A DNA stretch of 64,000 bases from Hyaloperonospora brassicae (taxonomy: Eukaryota; Oomycota; Peronosporomycetes; Peronosporales; Peronosporaceae). This document shows, piece by piece, positions 10,238 through 21,794 of this stretch. Where the stretch lies: NCBI GenBank assembly GCA_947650285.1, contig CANTFL010000911.1, positions 1 to 64,000 of the forward strand, given 5' to 3'. Each line of letters begins with the position of its first letter. The stretch's first letter is position 1. Position numbers and translations under genes: made by a program. Below the pieces are notes generated by a model. It was not told where the DNA came from. It ran no database searches and worked only from the letters and a program-made list of their open reading frames with translations.

Positions 10238-12080
10238 TTAAGTGATACCTTCTCCTGGAATTTTTTCTTCAGTACTACTACCCTCCTCGTTAGCAACCCG
10301 TGCTAATGTGCCCGGGTCGGACTTAGATCGAAGCGCCCTATCTAACAGGGAGTTTTCAATCATTTGATGGCTCGAGCTAATCGTATGCGAGACTGAATCC
10401 AGCAGAAAATCCGTCAAGGTGGTGAGAATGCGGGCAGAGTCAGGAATATGACCGTAAATCTCCGGACGAAGGACGTAGCACGTTTGTATAAGGGCACCTC
10501 GACGGCCATCAGCATGCCGGAGTGCCTTCACCACAGTAAAGCATTTTTCGTGAAGTCGGACACCCTTCGTCGGCTCAGCAGAAAGCTCAAGGGCCTCGGA
10601 GTACATGGGCCACGCGATGACGACGCGGTCTGGCTGGACAAACTTTCGGCGGATCTGGCGCACTCGGAATGCGGCAGTGGCGTTGCGGCTACCAACAAGC
10701 TCCAACCCGAAACTCTCCATCAGCGTGTCGTCCGTTGTTTGTGTCTTCTACGTACGAACAGTCAGACGTGTTAGTTCGGCTCACTAATATAACACCCGCG
10801 AAAAAGGTATAAGGCCACCTTTAGCTGCTTGTGGTACACAAACCGCGACGGAATATGGTCCATAGAGTGAACGAAATGCTCCCAAACTGCGTGGCCCGTC
10901 ACCTCGACGCCAAACGGAACAACTTTGTTCGCGAAAATTTCCATGATTGTGGACCCATTTTCGATCCGAACTTTTGCGTCCGCAAACGTGCTTTCCATGT
11001 GAGCAAGTCCATTGGCTTCAAAGACAACATCTACTTCGTCTAGAGCAGATTCCAACTCCTTTTCCAAACGAGCAAAAATCGCCACCTCGTCTTCTTCCTC
11101 CGTCGACGTTGGCTTGCGGTGCTGCAAACTGGTCAGGTACTTTCCTTGAATGGATTCCATCACCTACAACAGCGTTCATACAAAGGAATAAGCAGCCACA
11201 CTATCGTTAGTAAGCAATTCATCCCCTTCACTTCGCGACCACTTACTCGTAAGCTAGTGCGTTTCGTCAACATTTTCTCAAGACTTTTTGCCATCTTGAT
11301 TTGACCCTCTAAGATCAGTCTCAGTCGGATATTCTCCAACTCTACACGACGTCGTTCTTGGTACTGGTGCGCTGCAATCTCAGTCCAAACTGGTCCCATC
11401 GCAGCATCATCACTTGTATCTTCAGCCAGCAGCGGCCCACTCATTGCCCTTCCTCCTGGCTGAAAAACACCTTTTATCAATGGACGAGCTGTGTCTTGTG
11501 ATGCCTCTTTCGCAGGTACATACGTAGCCAGCGCTCGACGCTGCGAGAGCTGCAGCGTGCGTAATCTCGCCTCCATTGTCTGCACCGTCTTGCGTAGGTA
11601 AATGAGCTCTTCCTTGCGTTCATCCCGTGCCCGATTCGAGTTATAAGGCGCCGCTTTGCGCTTTTTTCCAGTGCCTGCAGCACCAACCGCTGCCCTTTTC
11701 TTGCGTGACTGCTGCTTTGAAGCGGGCGAGAGCGTCGCCTTGTTGTTGGACGCCTCATCGGTCGAGGGCACTGAGGGTGCGACTGGATGACACTCGTCGA
11801 GAGACGTGTTGCTACCCACCTGCGGCTCTTGTATACTGAACGCCAAAGCCTCTTCTTCAGTACTGGACAAAAGCGAGTCTCTGCAGTCAGGGGGATATTG
11901 GTGCAGCTGCTGGTCTTCAGACGGTACCAGTAGCCGCGAAATCGTGTCGTTGTAGTCGTCGTCCTGAAGGTCGGCCAATAAGGCCAACGCCTCCTGCATG
12001 AGCTCTTCCTCCTCCTCGAGCCGCCGCTGCTCCATCGTTTTCACGGTCAGGTCGTGGGGATCCCTATGTGCTATGTGCAT
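10238..12080 (-). CDS. bZIP-like coiled-coil / START-like domain protein (cluster gene C)
   Basis: Three exons, complement(join(10238..10747,10819..11163,11247..12080)), give 562 aa. The introns are 71 bp (GTGGCC..TAG) and 83 bp (GTAAGT..TAG), and all junctions keep frame. The N-terminus is Glu-rich (EEEEELMQEALALLADL). A basic stretch (KKRAAVGAAGTGKKRK, a possible nuclear signal) is followed by the bZIP-like NSNRARDERKEELIYLRK near residue 147. The second family coil (W.EIAAHQYQERRRVELEN) is near 228. The helical/START-like half runs from about 295 to the end, including F.VRQIRRKF..PDRVVIAW. The second intron sits at the same place as the single intron of gene A, which supports common descent. 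The start could also be the in-frame ATG at 12035. Confidence 0.85.
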
Positions 12081-13628
12081 TGGAAGAACAATCGAACGCA
12101 GCGTTGGGCGGCCGGTGGAAAAGAGCTCGTCATAGCCGGGATGTCTACTTGAACCTACAAACGTCTTACATTTGTATGACGTCTACTACCATGTGCGAAC
12201 TGAATCTCAGTGTTAACACATGGGTACAGCGAGCCTACAACCATTGGTTTTTATAAAAAAGAGACTGCTGTTACAAACCAAATCTCTGCAGTCACCAATT
12301 GCTGGACAATCACACTATGTGTGATGATGGACTTATTTTAAATCCATCAAGTTCCGGACCCCCCGGCTGAGAATTGGGCACGTCCCAACAGTTTCGATCT
12401 TACAGTCTCACAAATCCCAAGCATTGGTCGATGCAGAAATGGCGCAAGGAGGTAGCATTGGTGACGCGTCTTTAATCCAACGTCTGTGTCATCCATCGCT
12501 TATCAGCGGCGCGAGCGGAGACGACAGTGGGCAGAAGAAGCACGTAAAGTCTGACTCTAAACCACCGTTACAACGGCAAAGACTTTACGCGCAAATTGTA
12601 ATCGCACAAATGCGTAAAACGATACCAATTTGATTTTCGTCTACTTATCCAATGCAACGCGATTGTGTTTGCACAGCAAGGAGGTTTCGGAAGAATTCAG
12701 ATGCTGGCACTGAAACCTCAATCTTCCTCTAGGCGTGATGTATACTTTTGTGGTGCTGTCACACGTCCATCATCATCAGCTCCAAAGATTTGTTATGCTA
12801 CCAGTCGCCCAACGTCGCAGCTGCGTAATATCGCCCTGTATTCGACAAATACTGATCGGACCAATTTTGCGGCTGACCGCACGCACTCGCCATGCGCATG
12901 GATCGTCTGATCACTTCAATCTTGTCAATGTGTTTCGACAAGCAAAGTGCTTGCACGTTATCTCTGCGATTGACATCGTCGAATTTTACCTCAGCGAGAT
13001 GTTTAGGCCGTGGCACTTGTATTGCAGTAGGTTTTGCTTGCTAAGTTGTTCCGCGCATACGTTTGCTCGGAATCAGCGTGCGCATCCGGCTCATTACATC
13101 CATTGTCGTTGCTATAGAAACAAGGTAGAATGCAAAACTGGGCAGTTTACATGCTCTATATATGACCTCTAATGTGACAAAAACACAATAAATTGGAGGA
13201 AGAAGTGTGTGGAGCGCACGTCTTACGCGTCGACAGGCTGTTGACATCAATCGTGCCAGGTTTACTTACGGCTTGTAGCACAGACGTTTGGACTGGGACG
13301 CAGACACGGTCCATTGGTAAAGAAATACTAGCTAGGTTGTAAAATAGAAGCGTTTAATTAGTCATTACACCAATAGATGGAGGTGAGATGTAGGGAGCTT
13401 AGTAAGTGAGTGCAGAGCACTGTGGTTATTCTCGAATGTGCATTACAATATTGCCCGGTGTACATTTGGCGAATACTTACTGATATGCACAATTGGAACC
13501 ACGTTGTGCCTCGTTCATACGCTCGCTCTCCCATGTCAAAATTATTTGTGGCTTTCAAGGCCATGCTGCCCCACCAGTTCAAGATAGATTTCCTGAAACT
13601 CTATACCTATATATTGATGCACTCACCA
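12081..13628. other. Intergenic, no gene recognised
   Basis: Several ORFs of 60-145 codons occur on both strands. None shows recognisable motifs, a plausible initiator or family resemblance. Nothing is supported as a gene. Confidence 0.45.
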
Positions 13629-13874
13629 CTAGATGGCAAGTAAATCGCCTTTGTTGTTGAATGTGAGGTATCTTGAGGAACATAAGCGACCAGCAATATC
13701 CTGTTTTTTCTTAGCGGGCCTAGCTTCGGGGTGGTCAAAGATCTGGTGAGCCTCAAACACCAGGTCGCGATAGTCGTCTGCAATTAACTTGACGCAAAAT
13801 GCCTTTGATGGATTATGTCGTTGAATAGGATGTATTTTGATCATAGTTGATCGGCCCCGAACTTCGCTGGACAA
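13629..13874 (-). pseudogene. Unidentified coding fragment inside a dispersed repeat
   Basis: An 81-codon frame whose 3' part (13654-13735) is homologous to 8286-8356 on the same strand. The peptide contains H-N-P-S-K-A-F-C-V-K-L and ends S-S-R-Y-L-T-F-N-N-K-G. Two diverged copies sharing a reading frame suggest a fragment of a repeated protein-coding element. The family is not recognised. Confidence 0.4.
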
Positions 13875-16036
13875 AGGAGCTGAGTTTAGTGAAACTTTTA
13901 GCGTTAGCTGCGGGTATGTGGTCCCGTGAGTCTTGACTGGCGTGGAGCGACGGGTTTAATGCAGACACAACACGGCAATTTGTAAAGATGTGAGATCAAA
14001 GCTCGCTCGATCCTTTTTGCTCCCGGTCTCGTTCTCAATTGTCGCGTATCCTTTCTATATACATCTGTATCTGACCTAGGTCTTCTTGTTTGCATAGTTT
14101 GTCAGCTGATGTTGCGTGTAACGGTTACACGGTTGCACGGTTGCAAGTCGTGAAGGGGCAAAGCGTAATGTTACGCACTATGGCCGCTGACACTCACGAG
14201 GGTGTTCATTGGTATCTTCTTTTACGAGACAAACTCTACAACTCAGCCACTAATATTGGCATGTTCTTTCTGTGGAATTAAGCTGGATTCTAGCCCATAA
14301 AGTTTGTGGCTTGACAATGCTGTCGTTGACTTGATATGTGGTCTATATTCGACGTTGTTTTGCCGATAATAACGACCTGTTCCTACAATGCATCCTGGAA
14401 ATTCTTGCGCATTGTGCATTTTTGTGCGAAACTCTGCATCGTCATTTTCAACGCATCGTGTAGTCCATTGTGCGACCTACTACTTCTCTAGCCCTGCATG
14501 CACTATTTTAGTATTAAGTATCAAGCCGTACGTTTGTGGTTGCGCGAAGAGGTGCCGCTGCTACAGGTCTGAGTGTTTTGCAATCTATGTTTGATGGTGA
14601 AAGAAGCTGGTAATCTCGCTTTTAGTTATGCCGAAGTGCAAAGGGTAAGACCATTATCTGGTGCGTCAGCTCCAAGCAGCGTACGTTTGCTATGCTCTTG
14701 TCGATAGTGGATGGTGGTGCGTATATTGATCTGACGTCATTTGTATAATCTTTGCGCGATGACAGTCACAGTGCCACTATTGGTGTACCGCATGTCTCAC
14801 TCATTACGCTTCGCCATATCACGAGAACAATAAACAAAATAAGCGTTGCCCCGCGGCGGAGACGCGGCATTGGGATACTTAGCCTACAAACGGGGAGCTT
14901 ATGAGCCTCAGCAGATAGTCGAGCGCAGCTGATAACGCATTTGATCAGGCAAAGCCATGCTTACGACAGATGATCGAGCTGAATTGCTGTGCATGTCGCA
15001 TGCAAAGTGCTATTGGAATCCAAAGTCTGTCATTTTGCTAGTGGAGGCTTTACAAGCTGCTCACAAGATTGCAAATGCGTGTGCATACATGCGCTGTACG
15101 GCATATCGAGTCCCACTAGTACCTGCCAAAGCGTTCCCACGTTCATCATTGTCATCGAAGCGCTGTACAAGTCATGTTGGCGTCATGTAGCCTTATCCGC
15201 CAGAGCCAGGCTTCTGTGCGCTACACAATTCGGATTTTGATAAAAGCGGCATGATACGTAAGGCAAGCGGGTGTAACTGCCTGCCTGCCAGCACAAACAA
15301 ACATTCATGCTATCAACGTACAGCGACAAATCAACTGTGTCATGATTCGAGCTTGTAAATTATATCTCGTATCGTAAGGTCCACGAAAAAGTTTACAAGG
15401 CGCGGCAAGGTTCATTAAACAGTCTACGAGGCGCGGCTGCCGTCAATCATGGATGTTGACGTTTACTGTCGTTGCTAACGTGTGCATATTCTATAAAGTG
15501 CAACCAAATAGCAGTGCGATATATCCAGTTGTCGCTGTACGGCATAGCATAGCCAGGAACTATTCGATACGAAAGCTTTGCCATGCAAGAATTTTCATGA
15601 CGCTACAACGGAATATAGCTGTTGCACTCAAGTTACAGATGATGATGCATTTCATCAAGTATTCTAAAGTCTGGAGGGTTGGGTCAAGAACGAAGTATGC
15701 TACAAGACGTATGCATGTCGTTATACTCGCATGCAATGGACATTTAATACTTCGCAATCCGGATGTGCAGCCACTTCGGCAAATTGTTTGGCGCTACCAG
15801 TTTGAACCTTAACACCAATTTACGGGTCATGTGCGTTATAGAGCAAAGAGGAAAAAGTCATGCGAAGGCGCCGACTATTGCCGTTGTACAAAAGTGGGAG
15901 TGCATCGTGCGAAAAAGAGCCTGTACAAACGAGCTCGCCGGTCAGACGTCTGTCATAGGTTTGTGCTGGTTGCAAATAGCCGCGAGCAATGTCAAGAAAA
16001 GCCTCAAAGAGAATTTGAATGTGATCGCTACTGCAT
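13875..16036. other. Intergenic, no gene recognised
   Basis: ORFs of up to 119 codons (for example 15453-15812 on +) show no recognisable domain. Short word repeats (cggttacacggttgcacggttgcaa) occur near 14120. Nothing is supported as a gene. Confidence 0.45.
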
Positions 16037-17408
16037 TTACATGATAAAGTTGGCCAGGTCGCCTCTGCCAGTCTCAATCAGCATTTTCTGCTGAAGCATG
16101 CGATAAGTTGCTTTTACCTGTGCGCTTTTAGCACCAACAGCGTGGTTACGGACCTGATCGATGTGTTCGCCGTCAATGTACAAGCACCTCCTTTCTTTGC
16201 TGGAGCTAAGACAGTGGTTAATGCATACCACTGATTCTTGATGCGACGTTGGGAATGCTGGTCGCGTAGCTACCGCCCAGGAGCGTTCTTTGAATAAAAT
16301 TTTGCCGCTGTCGTGAAATGATATCGCTGCCCATACGATCAGCTCACAGTCGTCCTCGGTGTATCGACGCAGTAGCCCGGCCCCGTCCAGGCAGTTCTTG
16401 GTTTCTGCTTCGCAATAGTCAGCGCCAGACTCTGAATGCACTTCTTGTTCTGCGTCTTTTTCTTTCGTCTACATCAAACAGGAGACAAACTTCAGTAGCA
16501 GCTAATTAATTACACAACCGAAAGCGCCAAAGTGCTGCGTACCTGTGTCATTCGATTGCTTACGCTTGGTTTAGGCAAAGAGAAAATGGCTGCCAAGAAA
16601 TCCCTTGCCGTATTCAAGTTGCATTCCAACGGAGTCTCTGACGTTATATGCGTTGTAGGTCCTTCATTTAAGTCCAGGCGCTTGTCACATTTACAAGTCA
16701 GTGTCGGTGCCAAACCTTTAGCACCAGTAACACGGCCAACCGTCGCTTTGGCTTCGTCATACATTTCATCCATCAACGCCATTATTTCGCTCCTCAAAAC
16801 TTCGGGATCGTCAAGCAGAGACGTAGGGTTGCTAGACATCGATCTTGAATATGTACTCTGTGTACATTCTAGCAGCCTAGAATTGGCCGGAGACATTGTC
16901 TAAATTCATCGAAAGGGTCAGTTCGTGCGTCGTCAATAAAGGGACCCATGCATCGCCTTACCTCGACAGTGGACTGCATAGACGTAGCAGACCACCTGTT
17001 CTCCATTGCAAGCATCTTCGTAAGCGACGGCTTGAGCGGTTCTACCTTCTTTTGCGGCTGTAGCATCTTTATGGTGACACTAGATGGCTCTCTCGCACCA
17101 CCTTTTGCTTCACTGATTGCACTACTGCCGTCAACGTTCCCCATGTTGGAAAAGTGCCTTTGTAGCCGTTGCATCTGCATTTGCGACTGCTGGTGCTCCT
17201 CGTTTTGCCGCTGATGGCATCGACGATTCTGAGTGTGATTCTGATCGCAGCAACCGCGATTGAGATCCACAAAAAGACTTGAAACGCAAATTTCGTCGCA
17301 AAAGTCCGATACAGTGGAAGCGCTGTGGCAATCGTCGTCGATCATGGCCAAAGCATTTTGCTTGAACGACTGATAATCGTTGATCTCTTCCATCAACACG
17401 AAGCTCAT
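16037..17408 (-). CDS. Divergent START-like protein without the bZIP-like segment (cluster gene D)
   Basis: Three exons, complement(join(16037..16468,16543..16899,16962..17408)), give 411 aa. The introns are 74 bp (GTACGC..TAG) and 62 bp (GTAAGG..TAG), both phase 0. The middle exon aligns with the helical region of genes A and C (P-E-V-L-R-S-E-I...A-K-G-L). The last exon aligns with their START-like part (LLRRYTEDDCELIVWAAISF, like the R-R-Y-I-E-D-D-R-Q-V-V-V-W-V-S-I of gene A). The N-terminal 150 residues are Gln/His-rich and lack the N-R-A-R-D bZIP-like signature. This is a highly diverged family member, probably functional because all frames are open. The intron in the START-like half is at the conserved family position. 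Confidence 0.7.
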
Positions 17409-19358
17409 CGTGTCAACGAAGTCAGATTTCTACGCGAAACGATCAGTAGAAAAGTTAGCTTATTTGCACTTGAGCGATTCGGGTGATAAGCGTGTACTTT
17501 GGTGACGAAGAGCGGTTACACTGGCAAGGTGATAAGTCGACTCGCGGCGATAGTGGAAGTGACCCCCTTACGGCACACACCAATTTCTTACATGCATTAC
17601 TTAACAAAGGCGGTACCATCGGGCACTCGACGACATCACTGCGATAGTCAGGCATCAGGTTTTGTTCTAGAAAAAAGACGTACGCTTTGCACTGTGACCG
17701 GCACTATCACCGACTGGCTCCCAATGAAGGCAGACATGTCTGATCATTCAGTGATTCACAGGGACAGAAAAAGCGACACCAGTGCAACTCTGGACGGTCG
17801 ACGGCATCGAGTCGTACCATGGTCTAATCGACGAAGGCTGCATTCGTCTATCCCTTTCATGCGGCCGTTAGTCAAGTCCAGTCAAACGATCACAATGCAG
17901 CAATGCTCGTGCTATGCGCAGCGCAAAGCCACACGACATGTGCTTGGTGTGTATTCCCATGACAATGACACAACCCTACGATGCGGATGAGCGTTTTACT
18001 TTTAGAGAGAGGGGCCAGACCATCGTTAGTGTGTTGAAAACACTCCGAGATGCCTGATTCGAATGCATTTGTGCCTTCCACAGCGACCGCGTCGTTCTCC
18101 TTTTCGCCGGCTATTCTGCAGTCTCGAGACGCCAAGCTTTTCGCGGGAGTGGGGATACTCCGTAAACGGCACGTGTGATCGGTAGGCAGGGTCTGAGTGC
18201 GTGCAAGGCTCAGTGGTCGACTTAATGGCCGGTACCCACTTCGTTCAGGCCCCGAGGGGCCATCCTCGCCCACGTAATGGGTAAAACAGACAGCGACACA
18301 TTCTAGTCGAGTTCTCTTCGTGCGCCCGATTCTGAGCTCGACAAAGGGGCCGGTGATTATAAGGCGGGTGTAGAATAGCAAAAAGTTGCTTTCAAAGGAT
18401 AGTGGGAAGACATCTTGACGTGCGAGGGACACGCCTCACACACCAAGGTATCTTGCCATTGCCCCTCTCATTCGCGTGTCGCGCTGCATCTCGAGGCGCA
18501 CGCAGCTCACGAAGCCTTTTCGTAACCTGAGCTTCACCATAAAGACCTTTTCACCCATGATGAGGGAGCCAGCACACAATTTATGAGGTCTTCGTCGCTT
18601 GCTCGTTGTCGCTGTTATGCATAATTACAAATTGAGAAAAGACACTGACCCGTGGGAGTGAAAAAACCGGCTTTGTCGTGCAATCGACAGGTTCGCACTA
18701 CAAGCAACAAAAATGTGGCTGAGCACCAAAGGGTCTACAGAAAACGCCTAGGTATGTTGTCCAGGTAGCACACGAAGTTCACGATCAGTACTTCGATCAC
18801 CAAACAAAATCCATGAGCTTCCTCGATATTGATGATTCTCTCAACAAATGGTCATCCCAACAACTACAGGGGCCAGCAATGTTTTAAAACGATGGATCTT
18901 CGTGGTATAGTATTACGCTTGCGCGAAGCTCAACAAGGAGGCACTACTACAGAATTGTCGAACCAACGGAGGCTGCAAGCGAAGATAACGCTCGCACTTC
19001 AATATGACAAGCTAACGATGCATTGACCTTCCCCAATGTGTACACGATGGTCAACACAGATCTCGTATCAATACAGTGAATTGCATCGACGACTGCAGAA
19101 GCTTGTAAGATACAAAATATCGACTTTCTTCGTGGAAGCACATATAAATATCGGACCAATTTGTTCGACATTTGCGTGAGCAAAAGATGCTGACGGAAAA
19201 CCTCGGTAGAATATCGATAAATCGATGCGTTGTTTGCGACTCTGGTCGCAATTGCTGAAGACGTTTGCGACACAGGCAGCTTCTTGTCCAGCTTAAAAGT
19301 CTGTCAGATGAATGCGATCGGATTATCATAATTATGACGAGCGCTACGAATATTTATA
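17409..19358. other. Intergenic; GC-richer block 17.9-18.5 kb, no gene recognised
   Basis: A GC-richer stretch at about 18000-18430 holds a 180-codon minus-strand frame (17890-18432) that overlaps a 163-codon plus frame. Neither shows a recognisable motif. A GGCCCC/GGGGCC palindrome lies near 18250. The block could be an old LTR or repeat, but no partner copy or terminal repeat is visible. Confidence 0.35.
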
Positions 19359-19360
19359 TA

Positions 19361-19387
19361 CAGTCATTCCTCGGATAGCTCATATCC
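19361..19387 (+). repeat. Left TIR of the pogo/Tigger element
   Basis: 27 bp, pairing with 21766-21792 as CAGTCAT..C.CGGATA.CTCATA. The terminal CAGT is typical of pogo-like elements. Confidence 0.85.
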
Positions 19388-20429
19388 TCACATAACTCAT
19401 AACTTTATATAACTCATACAAATTGAATTCCAATATGCTCGTTCTGTGGTCGCTAACTCATAACTCGTAACTCATAACTATTGGACTTTAATTAGTTTTC
19501 CGGGGGCAAAAATCATGCAAGAATACTTTTTAGCAAAGAAGATCATATTCATGTATGAATTATACGTACTTGAAGAAGACGAAGTGTCGGAGTAAACTTA
19601 TCTGGTAAAGCCAAGCATCGATGGTGCTCTGGGTGGTGGTATCCACACGGATGGACATCTGAAGCTCATAAATACGCCTACGGAATACTGAGCACTTCAC
19701 GACAGCGAATCAAGCTGGTAAACAGTCCAGAGTCAGAGACAATACAACACAAGAACGCTATGTGTCCTTGAGAAAGAACTGGGATTGAGACGAAAAACCT
19801 TTCGGAAAAAAACCCTTCTCATATAGCCTACACTTCAACCCACCGTTGAGGCTAATCTGCTCAACTAGACTGCTCCGTGTTTCCAATACTGAAACATAGT
19901 CAGCACTAACGGTACTGAAAAGAGCGGAGCTTGGTACACCGATACACATCGTTCTGACAGAACCCTATCAGCCGGGTCGACGAATCAAGGATGGAAGAAG
20001 TGACAGCTTGGTACTTGAGATTTTCTTCCTTGCTAGTCTCCACCATATTGGCTTGCTCCTCCTCCTGTTCCTCCACCTCTTCAGCCCCCTGATATCAGGA
20101 TAATCTCACTGTCACTCAACTCCGCGTGCGCTACTTCATCTTCCTCCACTAGATTTATCACTTTGGAAATGGCCATAGGTCTTCTGAGAGGAAGAATATT
20201 GATGACATCCTGCAACTAGCGCTTCATCTTATGCTCCTCCTGATCAGCCAGAGAAGTCAAAGGCGAGGATACAAATAGTACAGTGTGGCTAAAACGGTTT
20301 GCACAGTTGCAGCTGAAATCTCCTCTTACGCTTCCACACACACTCCCTTTCAGGACGATCTACTGGTCGACCTTGCAGGTGTTGACTTCGCCGCGTTCTT
20401 CGCGGTCCACAGTATTCAAAGATGGAGGC

Positions 20430-21660
20430 ACCTGTAGTGGCGCTAAAAAGCAGCGATGATTTAAGCATCTATGGGCTGAATTTTTGCGGTACAGTTGGAA
20501 GGTAGGAATTGCACGTGAACATTCTTCATCCCCAGACGATTGAGTAGCATAAGATGATAAATTATCTAGCAAAAGCAAGACCTTCCTCTTGCGGACCTGG
20601 GAATGATACTGCTAGGTTAAAATAGTATTATAGTGTCCTGGTAAATTTCGATGGAATTACAAAAATATAGCGTACTTACCTTCTTGTCGGTGTCGAATTT
20701 CTTCACCAACTCCTGAATCAGATCATTAGCCATCCAGGCCTCGTTGTTCTTCCTGGAGTAGAATACGATCTGCTCTCCGGGCTTGCGCTTAAAACAGCGA
20801 GGTTCTTTTTGCTTTTCCAATGAAAAAGGCTTGATTTTTTCAATATTGTCCGCATTAGCCGTGAAGGCGATAGAGATCCGTGCCTGAATCAAAAGGAAAA
20901 CTGTCATTGAACTGAAATTTACAAGCTTTAAAGATTGTTATAAGTATTGTATTAGGGCCGACCTTCTATTTCGTGAAACCCTCAATTTCTTGCTGCGCAA
21001 CTGTCTTCTTTGGAACCATGTTGTAGAATAGGCCTAAGTTGACAACATAAATGTTCAACATTATACTAAATTCAGGTTTATCAAATCGAGACATACCAGT
21101 TTCATCCATGTTAAAAATATCTTGGGGCTCGTAGCGAGCAATTAAAGCCCGAAGTACGGGCAACGCTGCATCCATGGCTTCCTCGATTTTCTGAACCACT
21201 TTCTCCGTGATATCCGGATGCTGCGGTGCTTTTTTCGCTTCTGGAAGCGTTGCATTAATCCACTGTGAAATCTTGATGGTTCTCTCATATAGGCCAAGTC
21301 GTTCAGAAAACAAATTGAGCCTTGGCCTTGATGATTACTCCATTTAAAGGCGATATTTATTGTCTGGAAGTGAACGATTCGTGTTCGAAAAAGCTTTCTC
21401 CAGTTTGGTATTCTGAGCGAAGCGAGGGTTTTGGCGGAAACTTTGGTATCGTTCATAAATTCCGGATCTGTGAGCTTCTTGAGTTTAAGAGAGATGTCAG
21501 ACTAAGTGAGGTGAGCACCGAGCTTGCTGGAATTCCAATTTGCCGAGACACTCTGGCTCATTTTCGGATTCTTGGCCTTGTGCTGGCATGTCTCGAGTAC
21601 TTGTGCAATGATGAGGCGTCCTTGGGACAGTATTTCGATGTGATTAAAAAGGGGGAAATC
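20430..21660 (-). pseudogene. Decayed pogo/Tigger (CENP-B-like) transposase
   Basis: Minus-strand fragments in the right order include an N-terminal helix-turn-helix region with NGVIIKAKAQF (near 21330), typical of the CENP-B-type DNA-binding domain. Next come the first catalytic Asp in IFNMDETG (near 21110), ARISIAFTANADN..K.KPF and PRCFKRKPGE (20880-20780), and NNEAWMANDLIQ. The second catalytic Asp is in KVLLLLDN (near 20555), and the third in FLPSNCTAKIQPIDA (near 20480), followed by IIAAF.RHYR. All three acidic positions can be seen, but they lie in different frames. Stops interrupt the third motif and frameshifts separate the blocks. An antisense 114-codon ORF at 21322-21666 is a shadow. 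Confidence 0.85.
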
Positions 21661-21765
21661 GCTTAAGAATAATATACAGAAATTTATATTTTATCATTAC
21701 ACACAAAAATCAGAAATTCACGTAACTCATAACTCGACTATCTCATAACATTTGCCACTAAGAAG

Positions 21766-21792
21766 ACTATGAGTTATCCGTGGATATGACTG
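21766..21792 (-). repeat. Right TIR of the pogo/Tigger element
   Basis: 27 bp, the inverted partner of 19361-19387, followed by the duplicated TA. Confidence 0.85.
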
Positions 21793-21794
21793 TA

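Larger units (their letters stand above)
19361..21792 (-). mobile_element. Pogo/Tigger-type DNA transposon, non-autonomous through decay
   Basis: The 2.4-kb element begins CAGTCATTCCTCGGATAGCT at 19361 and its inverted counterpart ends at 21792. TA dinucleotides flank it at 19359-19360 and 21793-21794, the target duplication of the Tc1/mariner-pogo superfamily. Both subterminal regions carry repeats of the word taactcataac (at about 19393-19420, 19450-19485 and 21722-21750), a likely transposase-binding array. The enclosed minus-strand transposase is broken. Confidence 0.85.

Noticed and set aside
17499..18432. 163-codon plus and 180-codon minus ORFs
   Set aside because: They overlap, have no motifs, and lie in a GC-rich block where long open frames are expected by chance.
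21322..21666. 114-codon plus-strand ORF
   Set aside because: It is antisense to the helix-turn-helix part of the pogo transposase and shows no motif of its own.
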